64,000 bases of DNA from UBA6115 sp040776985 (GCA_040776985.1 JAXGZL010000001.1:1178001-1242000), one strand, 5' to 3'; shown: positions 42,090 to 50,987, counted from the first letter of the stretch. A program made the numbers and translations. The notes: generated from the sequence alone by a model not told the origin.

Positions 42090-42740
42090 TTGGATACCGA
42101 CGAATCTTTTTATGGAGAGCATCTGACCGTGCTGAGACTGGTTGAGGACTCGTTCCTGAAGAGGCTGAAGGACCTGGAACAGGCTTTCAACAATGAGAAG
42201 AAACGCTTTCCTGTCGAGCATTACAAAAGCAGGATAAAAAGCGCGGGAAGCGCCAGAGCAAAGCTTGAACGGCTCGGGCTTCCTGTCACATTGGAATCAG
42301 CCAAAGACAATCTTTGCGATTTGGTGGGGTTCCGGCTGGTCTGCAGGTTCTTCTTTGAGGTCTATGAGGCGGTTTCACTGCTCCAGGAAATGGAGGGGGT
42401 GCAGGTCATCCGCATCAAGGACTACGTCAAGTCGCCCAAGTCAAACGGCTACAGGTGCGTCCACCTCATCCTGGGCATACCGGTACAGACAGGCGGAGTA
42501 GCCGCAGTGCAAACCGTTGAGGTGCAGATCCGGACGATCGCGATGGATTTCTGGGCGAGCCTTGAGCATGAGCTGAAATACAAAAAGTATGTGCCGGACG
42601 CAAAGATGATGTCGGAAGAACTCAAGCGATGCGCCAATGAGACCATCTCAGTGGATTTGAAAATGCAGACAATCTACGAGTGGCTCAACCAGTCGCGGGA
42701 CACTAACAGGGCTGGAGAAGCGCAATGGTTTTCCGATTAA
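42090..42740 (+). CDS. Small alarmone synthetase (RelA/SpoT nucleotidyltransferase domain)
   Basis: About 216 residues, the length of YjbM/RelQ-type enzymes, with no hydrolase or regulatory domain. DLVGFRLVCRFF, DYVKSPKSNGYRCVH and VEVQIRTIAMDFWASLEHELKYK are synthetase motifs. It makes (p)ppGpp from ATP and GDP/GTP. I prefer TTG 42090 because GGGAGGTGGG lies 8 bases upstream; ATG 42063 is the alternative and lacks a site. It follows the kinase by about 60 bp and lies in the same transcript unit, an unusual link between a two-component system and alarmone production. Site 2 of the direct repeat overlaps its stop codon. Confidence 0.87.
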   Translation: MDTDESFYGEHLTVLRLVEDSFLKRLKDLEQAFNNEKKRFPVEHYKSRIKSAGSARAKLERLGLPVTLESAKDNLCDLVGFRLVCRFFFEVYEAVSLLQEMEGVQVIRIKDYVKSPKSNGYRCVHLILGIPVQTGGVAAVQTVEVQIRTIAMDFWASLEHELKYKKYVPDAKMMSEELKRCANETISVDLKMQTIYEWLNQSRDTNRAGEAQWFSD

Positions 42741-42768
42741 AGGTTCATTAAAGGACGGCCGCTACAAT
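42736..42768 (+). promoter_or_regulatory. Response-regulator direct repeat, site 2, with promoter of the MacAB-like operon
   Basis: ATTAAAGG-TTC-ATTAAAGG (42736-42754), then 8 bp and the -10 TACAAT (42763-42768). No -35 box is present; the repeat takes its place, the mark of an activated promoter. Confidence 0.72.
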
Positions 42769-42888
42769 ACAGATGCAGGCTGCCTGAATGCGGGATGGCC
42801 ATCGAGGTTTGAGAGACTTAACTCTTGCGGCAGGGAGCTGCATGGAATCGACCCGGCAAATGCACGGATCACGGAGGGAGAACTGGAA

Positions 42889-44442
42889 ATGAAAAGATTA
42901 AGAAAGATTTGCGCGCTGGCTCTTGCTGTGACGAGCCTACACCTTGCATCAGCAAGCGCGTCGTCAACCGTCGCGCCAACGGCCGCGGCCCCGGCATACA
43001 CCGAAGTAACGCTTACCAAGGGCAGCATCATTCAAAACGTGATCGCCACCGGATCGCTGCGTTTTGAAAAGGAAGAGAGCCTGAAACTGCCGGAAGCCCT
43101 GACGCTGGAAAGCATCGAAGTCGAGGCCGGCGACGCGGTAAGCAAAGGACAGGTCCTGGCACGATACGACACTGCTGTGCTGAAGGAGAGCCTGAAGGAA
43201 GCAGAAGCCGCCCTGACCGCACAGGATGAGGCGATTGCGCAGCTTCTGTCTCAGCAGGACAGTAAGCAAAGCATCAAAACATCGATTGCCGGCGTTGTGA
43301 AGCAGCTGAACCTGGCGGAAGGGCAGATGGTACAGCAGACCCTGCAGAAACAGCCCGCTGCTGTCATTTCCACCAACGGGCTGATGCAGGTGAAGATCAT
43401 CCCCTCCCAAGTGCTGAGCCTTGGCCTTGCAGTGAAAGTCAAGGTTGGAACGACTGTCCATACCGGAAGTGTAGCACGCCTGGAGCAGGATGGCGGCGTA
43501 TTGGTCACCTTCCCTGATACCAGGGCCAAAATTGACGAAACAGTGCAGGTAACGCTGAACGGAGTGACGGTCGGGGAAGGAAAAGCCCAGGTGGACTTGC
43601 CTTACCGGCTGTATACGAAGATTGACGGCGTCGTTGCGAGCGTATCGGTGAAAGTGAACAGCGCTGTAGCGCGCAACACCACCCTCTTCACGGTTGAGAA
43701 CGCTGCGCCGCAAGCCGAATATCTGGAAGCCCTGGCTGACAGGGACGAGATGGCGCAGACAGTTGCGCGTTTTGAAGAATTGCTTGCCAATCCTGCCTTC
43801 ATTTGTGAATCGGACGGTATCGTGGCATCCGTGACCGCTCAGGAAAGCGTCGCTTTGCAGAAAGGATCCGAGTTGCTGAAGCTGTATTCAGGCAACTTGT
43901 TCGCCCTTGACGTAGCGGTGGACGAGCTGGACATCCTTTCGGTTCAGGCAGGGCAGGAAGGCCTGGCTCAACTTGACGCGATCACCGATGCGCAATTGCC
44001 GGTCAAGGTGGAGAAGATTTCACTGCTGGGAAGCAGCAGCAGCGGTATCACCAGCTACACGGTCACGCTGTCGATCCGGGAGGACAGCCGTCTGCGCAGT
44101 GGGATGAACGGCACGGCGACTCTGACGGTCGGCGAAGCGCGTGACAGCGTGCTGGTGCCGCTGGCAGCCCTGATGAGCGACCGCAGCGGCAATTATGTGC
44201 TTCTCAAGAATGGGAACGCCACAGCGGGCAATGAAGTACAAGGCGTCAAGACCTATATCAAAGTCGGCTTGTCGGACGCGAACTACGCGGCGGTCAGCGA
44301 GGGGCTAAGCGAGGGCGACGTTGTGCTGGTGCGTACAAGCGCGCTGACAGGGACTGGGACAACCAGGCAAAATCAGCCCGGTTTCGGAAACATGATGAAC
44401 CCCGGCCGTCAGTTCAACCCCGGAGAAGGGCAGCGGCCATGA
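42889..44442 (+). CDS. MacA/HlyD-like efflux adaptor protein
   Basis: 517 residues. A signal peptide (ALALAVTSLHLASASAS) is followed by a biotinyl-lipoyl half-motif (SIEVEAGDAVSKGQVLARYDTAVL), a helical hairpin (ESLKEAEAALTAQDEAIAQL), a second lipoyl half and a beta-barrel; the C-terminal tail is Asn/Gly/Pro-rich. In Gram-positives such adaptors serve MacB-type ABC exporters of peptides or antibiotics. ATG 42889 has GGAGGGA upstream. Overlaps the ATPase gene by 4 bp. Confidence 0.83.
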   Translation: MKRLRKICALALAVTSLHLASASASSTVAPTAAAPAYTEVTLTKGSIIQNVIATGSLRFEKEESLKLPEALTLESIEVEAGDAVSKGQVLARYDTAVLKESLKEAEAALTAQDEAIAQLLSQQDSKQSIKTSIAGVVKQLNLAEGQMVQQTLQKQPAAVISTNGLMQVKIIPSQVLSLGLAVKVKVGTTVHTGSVARLEQDGGVLVTFPDTRAKIDETVQVTLNGVTVGEGKAQVDLPYRLYTKIDGVVASVSVKVNSAVARNTTLFTVENAAPQAEYLEALADRDEMAQTVARFEELLANPAFICESDGIVASVTAQESVALQKGSELLKLYSGNLFALDVAVDELDILSVQAGQEGLAQLDAITDAQLPVKVEKISLLGSSSSGITSYTVTLSIREDSRLRSGMNGTATLTVGEARDSVLVPLAALMSDRSGNYVLLKNGNATAGNEVQGVKTYIKVGLSDANYAAVSEGLSEGDVVLVRTSALTGTGTTRQNQPGFGNMMNPGRQFNPGEGQRP

Positions 44443-45122
44443 TCAGGATGCAGGGAATCGACAAAGCCTACAAGCTTGGCGGAGAGAACATCCTGGCGCT
44501 CAGGCAGGTCAGCTTTGAGATCGGGGATGGCGAGTATGTCGCGATCACGGGCCCCAGCGGCAGCGGCAAGTCGACCCTCATGAACATCATCGGCTGCCTA
44601 GATGTGCCTGACAATGGCGTATATGAGCTGGCCGGCACAAACACAAAGAAATTCTCAGGCCGTCAGCTGGCCGCGCTGCGCAATACCCATATCGGCTTTA
44701 TCTTTCAGGGATTCAACCTGCTTGGACGCCTGAACGCTCTGGAGAACGTTGAGCTGCCATTGATCTACCAGCATATGGGACGTCGCCAGCGGCGCGCGCA
44801 GGCGCAGGAGGCGCTTGAACTGGTCGGGCTGAAAGACCGTATGAAACACCGGCCCCAGCAGCTGTCGGGCGGGCAGCAGCAGCGAGTCGCCATTGCCAGG
44901 GCGCTGGCCGCCAAACCCAAGCTGATCCTGGCTGACGAGCCCACAGGCAACCTGGACAGCAAGACAGGCTCTGAAATCATGGAGATGTTCGATCATCTGC
45001 ACAAACAGGGCAACACCATCGTGCTGATCACGCACGACCCGAATATTGCCAGGCACGCGCAGCGATCCCTGCATATCGTGGACGGGCAGATCCAGATGGA
45101 CGAGAGAAACGGGGTGAGCTGA
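44439..45122 (+). CDS. MacB/LolD-type ABC transporter ATPase
   Basis: 227 residues. Walker A GPSGSGKSTLMN, Q-loop FIFQGFNLL, signature LSGGQQQRVAIARAL, Walker B LILADEPTGNLD and the switch His in LITHDP are intact. Typical of the MacB/FtsE/LolD clade with separate ATPase. It powers the permease encoded downstream; stop and start share one base (TGATG). Confidence 0.92.
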   Translation: MIRMQGIDKAYKLGGENILALRQVSFEIGDGEYVAITGPSGSGKSTLMNIIGCLDVPDNGVYELAGTNTKKFSGRQLAALRNTHIGFIFQGFNLLGRLNALENVELPLIYQHMGRRQRRAQAQEALELVGLKDRMKHRPQQLSGGQQQRVAIARALAAKPKLILADEPTGNLDSKTGSEIMEMFDHLHKQGNTIVLITHDPNIARHAQRSLHIVDGQIQMDERNGVS

Positions 45123-46291
45123 TGCAGTCGGTCCAGATGGCCTTTAAGTCGATCCTGGGCAATAAAATGCGTTCCTTCCTCACCATGCTGGGGATCATCA
45201 TCGGCGTCATCGCTGTCGTGGTCCTGGTATCCATCGGCCAGGGGGCGAACAAGTCGGTCAGCAGCAGCATTGAAAAGCTGGGCACGAACCTGCTGAACGT
45301 CAGCATCAGTGCCCGGCGTAACAACCCGGTCACCTTTGACAGCTTGGATGATCTGCGGCAGCTGGATGATATTGCCCACGTCAGCCCTGTATCCATGTCA
45401 TCAGGCACGCTGAAGGCAGGGCTGCAGCAATATGAGGACGGGTCTCTTCTGGCGACCACGCCCGGATACGACCTGATCCGAAACTACACAGTCATGGAAG
45501 GGCGTTTCCTGACAGCGCCTGATGTGGACAACCGAAGTTTCGTCGCCGTCCTGGGCCAGGAAGCGGCGGAAGAACTGTTCGGCAGCGTGCACGCAGTCGG
45601 TCAGGGTTTCACTTTCAAAGGCTTTCCCTTCACTGTAGTCGGAGTCCTTGACAAGATCGGCAGCAGCATGGCCGGATCCGGGGACAACCTTGTGATCATC
45701 CCCTTTACGGTGGGCGAAAGGCTGTTCCAGCGCAAGGGTATCAGCAGCGTTTACATTTCCGCGGCTTCGTCCGAGCGCGTGAATGACGCGGAGAAATCGG
45801 TCACAACTTTTATGGACAAGCTGATGGTTGGCGCTTCCTCATCGACAACCTACAGGATCTACAACCAGACCTCCGTTCTGGAAACCCTGAGTACCGCCAC
45901 CTCCACCCTGACCCTGATGCTGGGCGGCATCGCGGCGATCTCATTGCTGGTGGGCGGGATCGGCATTATGAACATCATGCTTGTCTCTGTGTCTGAGCGT
46001 ACCAGGGAAATCGGGATCCGCAAGGCGATCGGGGCTTCCCGCCGCAACATCCTCAGTCAGTTCTTGGTCGAGGCGCTGGTTGTTAGCCTGCTGGGGGGCA
46101 TCCTGGGACTGGGCATCAGCGTTCTTGCGACCCGTTTGCTTGGCCCCCTGCTGAGCATGCAGCTGGCAGTATCGCCCTTGATTGCCCTGCTGGCGGTAGG
46201 TTTCTCACTGTTCATCGGCGTCTTGTTCGGACTGTATCCGGCAAACAAGGCATCCCGGCTCCTGCCGGTGGAAGCTTTGAGGTACGAGTAG
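45122..46291 (+). CDS. MacB-like ABC transporter permease
   Basis: 389 residues. One N-terminal helix (FLTMLGIIIGVIAVVVLVSIG), a large extracellular MacB_PCD domain (about 45-255), then three C-terminal helices with the FtsX signature LVGGIGIMNIMLVSVSERTREIGIRKAIGASR (given over two known halves) and ending PANKASRLLPVEALRYE. It forms the export system with the adaptor and ATPase above. Substrate unknown; the link to a two-component system suggests envelope stress or antimicrobial peptides. Confidence 0.91.
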   Translation: MQSVQMAFKSILGNKMRSFLTMLGIIIGVIAVVVLVSIGQGANKSVSSSIEKLGTNLLNVSISARRNNPVTFDSLDDLRQLDDIAHVSPVSMSSGTLKAGLQQYEDGSLLATTPGYDLIRNYTVMEGRFLTAPDVDNRSFVAVLGQEAAEELFGSVHAVGQGFTFKGFPFTVVGVLDKIGSSMAGSGDNLVIIPFTVGERLFQRKGISSVYISAASSERVNDAEKSVTTFMDKLMVGASSSTTYRIYNQTSVLETLSTATSTLTLMLGGIAAISLLVGGIGIMNIMLVSVSERTREIGIRKAIGASRRNILSQFLVEALVVSLLGGILGLGISVLATRLLGPLLSMQLAVSPLIALLAVGFSLFIGVLFGLYPANKASRLLPVEALRYE

Positions 46292-46332
46292 GATCCAGGC
46301 TGTCATCGCAGGAGCTGTCAAATAATAAACCC

Positions 46333-46365
46333 ATTAAAGGTGGATTAAAGGGTTGCTGATATAAT
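46333..46365 (+). promoter_or_regulatory. Response-regulator direct repeat, site 3, with promoter of the VTC gene
   Basis: ATTAAAGG-TGG-ATTAAAGG (46333-46351), then 8 bp and a consensus -10 TATAAT (46360-46365). Same spacing as site 2 and again no -35 box. Confidence 0.75.
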
Positions 46366-46402
46366 GCGTCATATCAGTTGATTGGAAGGAGGAAGCAGTA
46401 GG

Positions 46403-47077
46403 ATGCAGGCACGTCATGAACTAAAGCACAGCCTGAACTATGGCGACTATCAGATCCTGCGCGCCCGGTTGCGGCACGTCATATCGCCGGACCCGCACGC
46501 CGACGCGAACGGGGAGTACAAGGTCCGCAGCCTGTATTTTGACACACCGGGCGACAAGGCGCTGCGCGAGAAGACCGACGGCCTGGACAGACGGGAGAAA
46601 TTCAGGATCCGCAGGTATTTCGGCGCCGGGGGCTGCCTGGTGCTGGAGAAAAAGAGCAAAGCGAACGGCTTGTGCCGGAAGCTGTCCGAACCGATAACCG
46701 CGGAGGAAGCGCGGGCCATTCTTCACGACGACCTGTCCTGGATGGCTGAAGACCGGCGGGAGTTGTTGCGAGAACTATATGTGAAGATGCGCTGCGAACA
46801 GCTCATGCCCAGGACCATCGTCGACTATATCCGGGAGGCTTTCACCTGCGCCGCCGGCAACGTACGCGTGACGTTGGACCGCGATATCCGTACTGGCTTG
46901 TTCTCGACGGATTTCCTGGACGATAGTCTGCCGACTGTCGTCGCGGGAGCGGAAATGGTCGTGCTGGAAGTAAAGTTCGACCAGTTCATCCCGGAGCACA
47001 TCGTTCACATCCTCCAGCTGGAAGGACGGCAGGCCTCCGCCATCTCGAAATACGCCCTGTGCAGGATGTATGGATAA
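46403..47077 (+). CDS. VTC-domain polyphosphate polymerase
   Basis: 224 residues, the length of stand-alone bacterial VTC proteins. ARHELKHSLN, YKVRSLYFDT, KFRIRRY, LEKKSK, RVTLDRDIRTG and VVLEVKFDQFIPE give the basic and acidic residues lining the tunnel of the VTC/CYTH fold. It would make polyphosphate from ATP, or act on another triphosphate substrate. ATG 46403 follows AAGGAGGA. Normally followed by a DUF4956 membrane protein; here only the first residues of that gene remain. Confidence 0.87.
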   Translation: MQARHELKHSLNYGDYQILRARLRHVISPDPHADANGEYKVRSLYFDTPGDKALREKTDGLDRREKFRIRRYFGAGGCLVLEKKSKANGLCRKLSEPITAEEARAILHDDLSWMAEDRRELLRELYVKMRCEQLMPRTIVDYIREAFTCAAGNVRVTLDRDIRTGLFSTDFLDDSLPTVVAGAEMVVLEVKFDQFIPEHIVHILQLEGRQASAISKYALCRMYG

Positions 47078-47812
47078 AAGGAGCAAGGAGATAATACTAT
47101 GACCTTCAAAGACATTTTCAAGTCGAACTTCCTGGAGAACATCGCCAGTGATCCTTTCAATATGTTGTGGCTGCATGAGAATGAAAAAGTGACGCTGCGA
47201 TGTCGTTACAAATTTTAATCCCAGTCCTTTCGCCTCCGAGAAAATTCCAGAAGTTGTCAGACTCTTAAACTGTTCGATGTAATAACTATCTGAAAGTCTG
47301 GCTTTATGCTGATAATACACTATGCTCGATCCTTGACGGTAATAATCCGCCAACTCTAGAGGCAGAACAAATTTGTTTGCCTTCACCGACCCTCTCGCCG
47401 AAGGCACCATCAAACCATTGTCCGGATCCAAAAATACAAGGTCACAATGTTTCAATTGCTCAAGAGCATGAGTATGCCATTGTTGGCGTAGCATGTTCCT
47501 GCCTGCAGGTGTGGTATTTGAAAACTCGAGGGTATCTGAAAAAAACCTTGCATTAAGAATACTACGCTTCTCCAGCGCCCTAATCTCCCTATTTCCGGAA
47601 TCGACGATAGATTGAAGCTCCCGCCATAATTCATCATCACATGCGCGAAAGGTTTCCTTTTTTAAGTATGATGTATGCTTGCCATTATTGCTGTGAGTTT
47701 CATCTGGTACCAGATACCAGTTTACTCCGATGGACAAACCGGATCCTTCTGCCCATCTTAATAAACCAAGTTTTCCAAAGTCCCCGATATCACCTGAATA
47801 ACGATTTTGCAC
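46775..47812 (-). CDS. Conserved hypothetical protein, 3' end replaced at a junction
   Basis: Starts at GTG 47812 (AGGAGA 8 bases upstream) with MQNRYSGDIGDFGKLGLLRW, then GVNWYLVPDETHSN, GKHTSYL, LVFLDPDNGLMVPSARGS and VYYQHKA, a family that I know only as conserved hypothetical. Family-like sequence ends near FFILMQPQH (about 47165). Beyond the junction at about 47150 the frame runs antisense through DUF4956 and VTC sequence to 46775, so the last 120 or so residues are not native. The native length would be near 220. Confidence 0.6.
   Translation of the reverse strand: MQNRYSGDIGDFGKLGLLRWAEGSGLSIGVNWYLVPDETHSNNGKHTSYLKKETFRACDDELWRELQSIVDSGNREIRALEKRSILNARFFSDTLEFSNTTPAGRNMLRQQWHTHALEQLKHCDLVFLDPDNGLMVPSARGSVKANKFVLPLELADYYRQGSSIVYYQHKARLSDSYYIEQFKSLTTSGIFSEAKGLGLKFVTTSQRHFFILMQPQHIERITGDVLQEVRLENVFEGHSIISLLLLSIHPAQGVFRDGGGLPSFQLEDVNDVLRDELVELYFQHDHFRSRDDSRQTIVQEIRREQASTDIAVQRHAYVAGGAGESLPDIVDDGPGHELFAAHLHI
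47099..47218 (+). pseudogene. Truncated 5' end of a DUF4956 gene
   Basis: ATG 47099 has AAGGAG upstream. The first 17 residues MTFKDIFKSNFLENIAS are the usual start of the DUF4956 membrane protein that accompanies VTC enzymes. After about 47150 the frame changes to unrelated sequence (the antisense of a minus-strand gene) and stops at 47218. The membrane part is lost: a deletion or insertion junction. Confidence 0.7.
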
Positions 47813-48021
47813 ATAAAATTCTCCTGTCCTGATCCATTATGCATGAACGCCCAAGCAGCTTTTCAAGACGCATTACATCTTTCTCCAAAATGGTTGCATA
47901 GTAAATAATTTCTCAATCATTTATTTAGACTAATTCTTAATCTCTACTTTGATCACATAGGGTCTTAAAATCCTTGGTTTAAGACAATTGGTTATCTGCC
48001 CCTACTAAATGAACCGCCTGC

Positions 48022-48504
48022 CTATTTCACACGAGCAATCCTGTTTTTACGGCTGCGCCGGTACAGGAAATACAGCCCCCAGGACAGGATATTTCCCAGC
48101 ACAACGGCTGGCAGGGCGTAAATACTGACCATTTGAGCACCCAGGATTCGCAGCGCCGGGTCGTTTTGCGTCAAGGTTGCCAGAATGAAAAGGACATAAA
48201 ACAACGCGATAAAAAGAAAGGCAACGGGAATGATGACTTTCTCAGTGAAAAATGCCATCAGGGAGCAGCACAGCAGCGAACACACTAGGGAAATCAGTGC
48301 AGGTGGGCCCCAAACATCAATAAAGTCCCCGGTCTCCGCGGGAAACAGGCGCGTGATGAGGTCAGCCGAAAGCATGTAGCCGAGCAGGAAGATGCACAAA
48401 AACAGAAAACTAAGCGAAAAGCCCTTGATGAGAAGAGAATTCTTCAGTTTCCCCTGATGATCAATGAATGTGCCCAAATCAGCCTCCCGCGTGATTACTT
48501 TCAT
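48022..48504 (-). CDS. Four-helix membrane protein, unknown function
   Basis: 160 residues with four hydrophobic helices (FSLSFLFLCIFLLGYML, ALISLVCSLLCCSLMAFF, VAFLFIALFYVLFILATL, YALPAVVLGNILSWGLYFLY) and a basic C-terminus. No family recognised. The ATG at 48504 has no ribosome site and lies 8 nt after an extended -10, so the message is probably leaderless. Confidence 0.6.
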   Translation of the reverse strand: MKVITREADLGTFIDHQGKLKNSLLIKGFSLSFLFLCIFLLGYMLSADLITRLFPAETGDFIDVWGPPALISLVCSLLCCSLMAFFTEKVIIPVAFLFIALFYVLFILATLTQNDPALRILGAQMVSIYALPAVVLGNILSWGLYFLYRRSRKNRIARVK

Positions 48505-48512
48505 TTTGCGAA

Positions 48513-48521
48513 ATTATATCA
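48513..48521 (-). promoter_or_regulatory. Extended -10 promoter of a leaderless gene
   Basis: TGATATAAT on the minus strand (48521-48513) with the ATG 8 nt further on (48504). No -35 consensus at the normal distance. Transcription should begin at or within 2 nt of the ATG. Confidence 0.5.
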
Positions 48522-48543
48522 TATTTATTCTAGCAAACAGAAT

Positions 48544-48577
48544 GTCCGCCGGCGAAACCATCTTTCCACCGGCGGAC
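48544..48577 (-). terminator. Terminator-like hairpin at the end of the importer operon
   Basis: GTCCGCCGG and CCGGCGGAC form a 9-bp stem with a 16-nt loop, 19 bp after the binding-protein stop. The T run after it on the minus strand is poor. Confidence 0.5.
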
Positions 48578-48595
48578 GGCCTGATGCGAACCGGA

Positions 48596-49774
48596 TTAGT
48601 TCAGGGCGGTCAGGACGAAGTCGGTCATATCCTGGATATTGTCATAGATGAACATCGGATCAAAGTTCCAGTAGTTGATTTCTGACAGCGGGGTTGAGCC
48701 CTCGGCCAGCGGTACGTTATCGCGCACCGACCATCCGCCCTGGGTATTAAAGGGCGCAAAACCTTCCCCCTGTCCATCTGCTTCGCCGGTCATCCAGCGC
48801 ACCAGCAATTTGGCGGCATTGGGATGGGGAGCTTCGTTGACTATGTATAGGTTGTTCGGATTGGGGATGCCGGTGGAGGGCAGAATGTTGATGGGTGCGA
48901 GCGTCCAGCCGTTATCCTTGTTCTTGCGGATTTTAGAAGAAGCGCCGTAGCCTAGTTTCTTCTCTGTCACGCCGGGGCCCGCGACTGATTCGCAGACTTC
49001 GTCGGAAGAGGAGGTGAAGATGACATCGTTTTTCAGGACCCGATAAATGAGTTCATACGCTGCGTTTTCGCGCCCGCAGGTATACTCAGTGAGGGGCTCG
49101 CCGAACTCGCGCTCATAATCGGCTCTGATTTCATCCTCATGCTGGAGGAAGGAGGTAAACACTGCGATATAATTCATGTTGCCGATAGGATTCTGCATCA
49201 GCAGGTTACCGCGCCATTCTTCGCGGGTCAAATCCCACCAACTGTCTACCGGTGCTTCGTCATACAGTTCAAAGCTGTAGAACCACTGGTTGAGCTCCCA
49301 GTACAGCGGCATGGAATACTGGGTGAGTTCGGGGTTGGAGATGGTCGCCAGGATTTCTTCGGGGAAATAGTTGTGGAAGATGCCGTTCTGGACTTTTTCC
49401 ATAAACACTGATCCATCCAGGTCTTTGCAGTGGATGACATCCGCGTTGCGGATGCCCGCGTCATACTCGCGCGTGATTTTTTCCATCAGCTCGTCAGAGG
49501 AGATGTCGTAAGCGGTCGCTGTGACGCCGGGATACTGCGCCATGAAGCTTTCAGCTACTTTGCCCGAGCGGCTGGAGATGGAGTAAAAGACAACGCTTCC
49601 CTCTTTCTTGGCCAGCTCGTAGAGCTCCTCAACTGTTTCAGAACCGTCGTTGATTTTGTTCGCGACAGCCCACTCTGTCGTCGCCTCAGCAACCGCGCCT
49701 GGCAAGCTGATGAACAGAACGGATACTGCCATCAGAACAGCCGTGAGCATTGCGAGAATCGGTTTGCCCTTCAT
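48596..49774 (-). CDS. ABC importer extracellular binding protein (iron/sugar-phosphate/phosphonate type)
   Basis: 392 residues. A signal peptide (AMLTAVLMAVSVLFISLPGAVA) is followed by an SBP_bac_6/AfuA-like domain: ELAKKEGSVVFYSISSRSGKVAESF, YDISSDELMEKITREYDAGIRNADVIHCKD, SWWDLTREEWRGNLLMQNP, ending PHPNAAKLLVRWMTG. No lipobox Cys, unusual for a Gram-positive binding protein. Relatives bind Fe(3+), hexose phosphates or 2-aminoethylphosphonate. The phosphatase-rich neighbourhood favours an organophosphate or phosphonate over iron. ATG 49774 follows GGGAGGGACC. Last gene of the operon. Confidence 0.82.
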   Translation of the reverse strand: MKGKPILAMLTAVLMAVSVLFISLPGAVAEATTEWAVANKINDGSETVEELYELAKKEGSVVFYSISSRSGKVAESFMAQYPGVTATAYDISSDELMEKITREYDAGIRNADVIHCKDLDGSVFMEKVQNGIFHNYFPEEILATISNPELTQYSMPLYWELNQWFYSFELYDEAPVDSWWDLTREEWRGNLLMQNPIGNMNYIAVFTSFLQHEDEIRADYEREFGEPLTEYTCGRENAAYELIYRVLKNDVIFTSSSDEVCESVAGPGVTEKKLGYGASSKIRKNKDNGWTLAPINILPSTGIPNPNNLYIVNEAPHPNAAKLLVRWMTGEADGQGEGFAPFNTQGGWSVRDNVPLAEGSTPLSEINYWNFDPMFIYDNIQDMTDFVLTALN

Positions 49775-49848
49775 GAATGGTCCCTCCCTTTTGGTTTTAT
49801 TATTCGAAGCCGGTCTTGCCGGCTGCGTATCCGGAACATTGGTACGAA

Positions 49849-50982
49849 TCAGTCTTCTTCCTCAATCTCCGCGAACTTGAGCAATTTCCCGCTTTGTTTG
49901 TTGTAGACTGTGATTTTCAGCGAGTCGATCTCCAGGCCAACCTGCTGGTCCCTCTTATAGTGCTGAATGCCGGCCTGCTTGGCGAGCAGGTTGATATCGC
50001 CGACCTGCGTCTGGACCAGGGTTTCCGAGCCCGCCGGCTGACAGGCGTAAATCTGCCCCTTCATCATGCCTCCGAAGTTTGTTTTCCTGATAGTAATTTG
50101 CTCGGGGCGGATGCCCATTACGCAGTCAAAATCTCCCTCCGGCATCGGCTCATCCGTAAAATCCTTCTTTTCAAAGGCGAACTCTCCAAGGGGAGAGACA
50201 ACCTTGAGCGAGCCTCCCTGAACCTGCGCCTTCGCGTCCACGAAGTTAGTGCGCGGGTTCCCGATAAAGTCGGCGACCCGCAGGTCTTTTGGGTTTGTAT
50301 AAATGTTGATGGGGGTATCTACTTGAACCAGTTCGCCTTCAAAAAAGATAGCGATGCGGGTACTGAGGGTCAGCGCCTCCACCTGGTCGTGGGTTACATA
50401 CACGACGGTGGTACCCAGTTCCTGATGCAGGCGTTTAAGCTCTGAGCGCATATCAATCCTGAGCCTGGCATCCAGGTTTGAAAGCGGTTCGTCCAGTAAA
50501 AGGAGGTTTGGCTCTGATACGATGGCTCTGGCAATGGCCACCCGTTGTTGTTGGCCTCCTGAAAGCTCTGATGGGTAACGGTCAATGTACTCCAGGATTT
50601 GAAGACGTTCTAGGGCATTTTCTACCCGTTCCCGAATTTCCTCTTTGGATAGTTTCTTGATCTTTAACCCGAAGGATACATTGTTGAACACTGTCATATG
50701 AGGCCACAGCGCATAGCTCTGAAACACCAGGTTTAATCCCCGCTTGCTGGGGCTTTCAAAAAACGCCTCTTTGGTATTGACAATCTCCTTCCCATCCATA
50801 TGGATGGTGCCATTCTGCGGGCGTTCCAAGCCCGCAATCACACGAAGGGTAGTGGTTTTCCCGCAGCCGGAGGGACCAAGCAATGTCATAAACTCACCAT
50901 CATTAATCGACAAATTCAAATCTTTTAGGACATGGTTGTTCCCGTAGAATTTGTCGATATTTTTAAGTTCTATTCTGCTCAT
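49849..50982 (-). CDS. ABC importer ATPase with TOBE domain
   Basis: 377 residues. Walker A GPSGCGKTTTLR, Q-loop LVFQSYALWPH, signature LSGGQQQRVAIARAI, Walker B LLLLDEPLSNLD, switch His YVTHDQ, then a C-terminal TOBE/regulatory region (GIRPEQITIRK). Belongs to the PotA/FbpC/PhnT clade. ATG 50982 follows GGGAGG; it starts 5 bp after the permease stop. Confidence 0.92.
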   Translation of the reverse strand: MSRIELKNIDKFYGNNHVLKDLNLSINDGEFMTLLGPSGCGKTTTLRVIAGLERPQNGTIHMDGKEIVNTKEAFFESPSKRGLNLVFQSYALWPHMTVFNNVSFGLKIKKLSKEEIRERVENALERLQILEYIDRYPSELSGGQQQRVAIARAIVSEPNLLLLDEPLSNLDARLRIDMRSELKRLHQELGTTVVYVTHDQVEALTLSTRIAIFFEGELVQVDTPINIYTNPKDLRVADFIGNPRTNFVDAKAQVQGGSLKVVSPLGEFAFEKKDFTDEPMPEGDFDCVMGIRPEQITIRKTNFGGMMKGQIYACQPAGSETLVQTQVGDINLLAKQAGIQHYKRDQQVGLEIDSLKITVYNKQSGKLLKFAEIEEED

Positions 50983-50987
50983 CTCAG

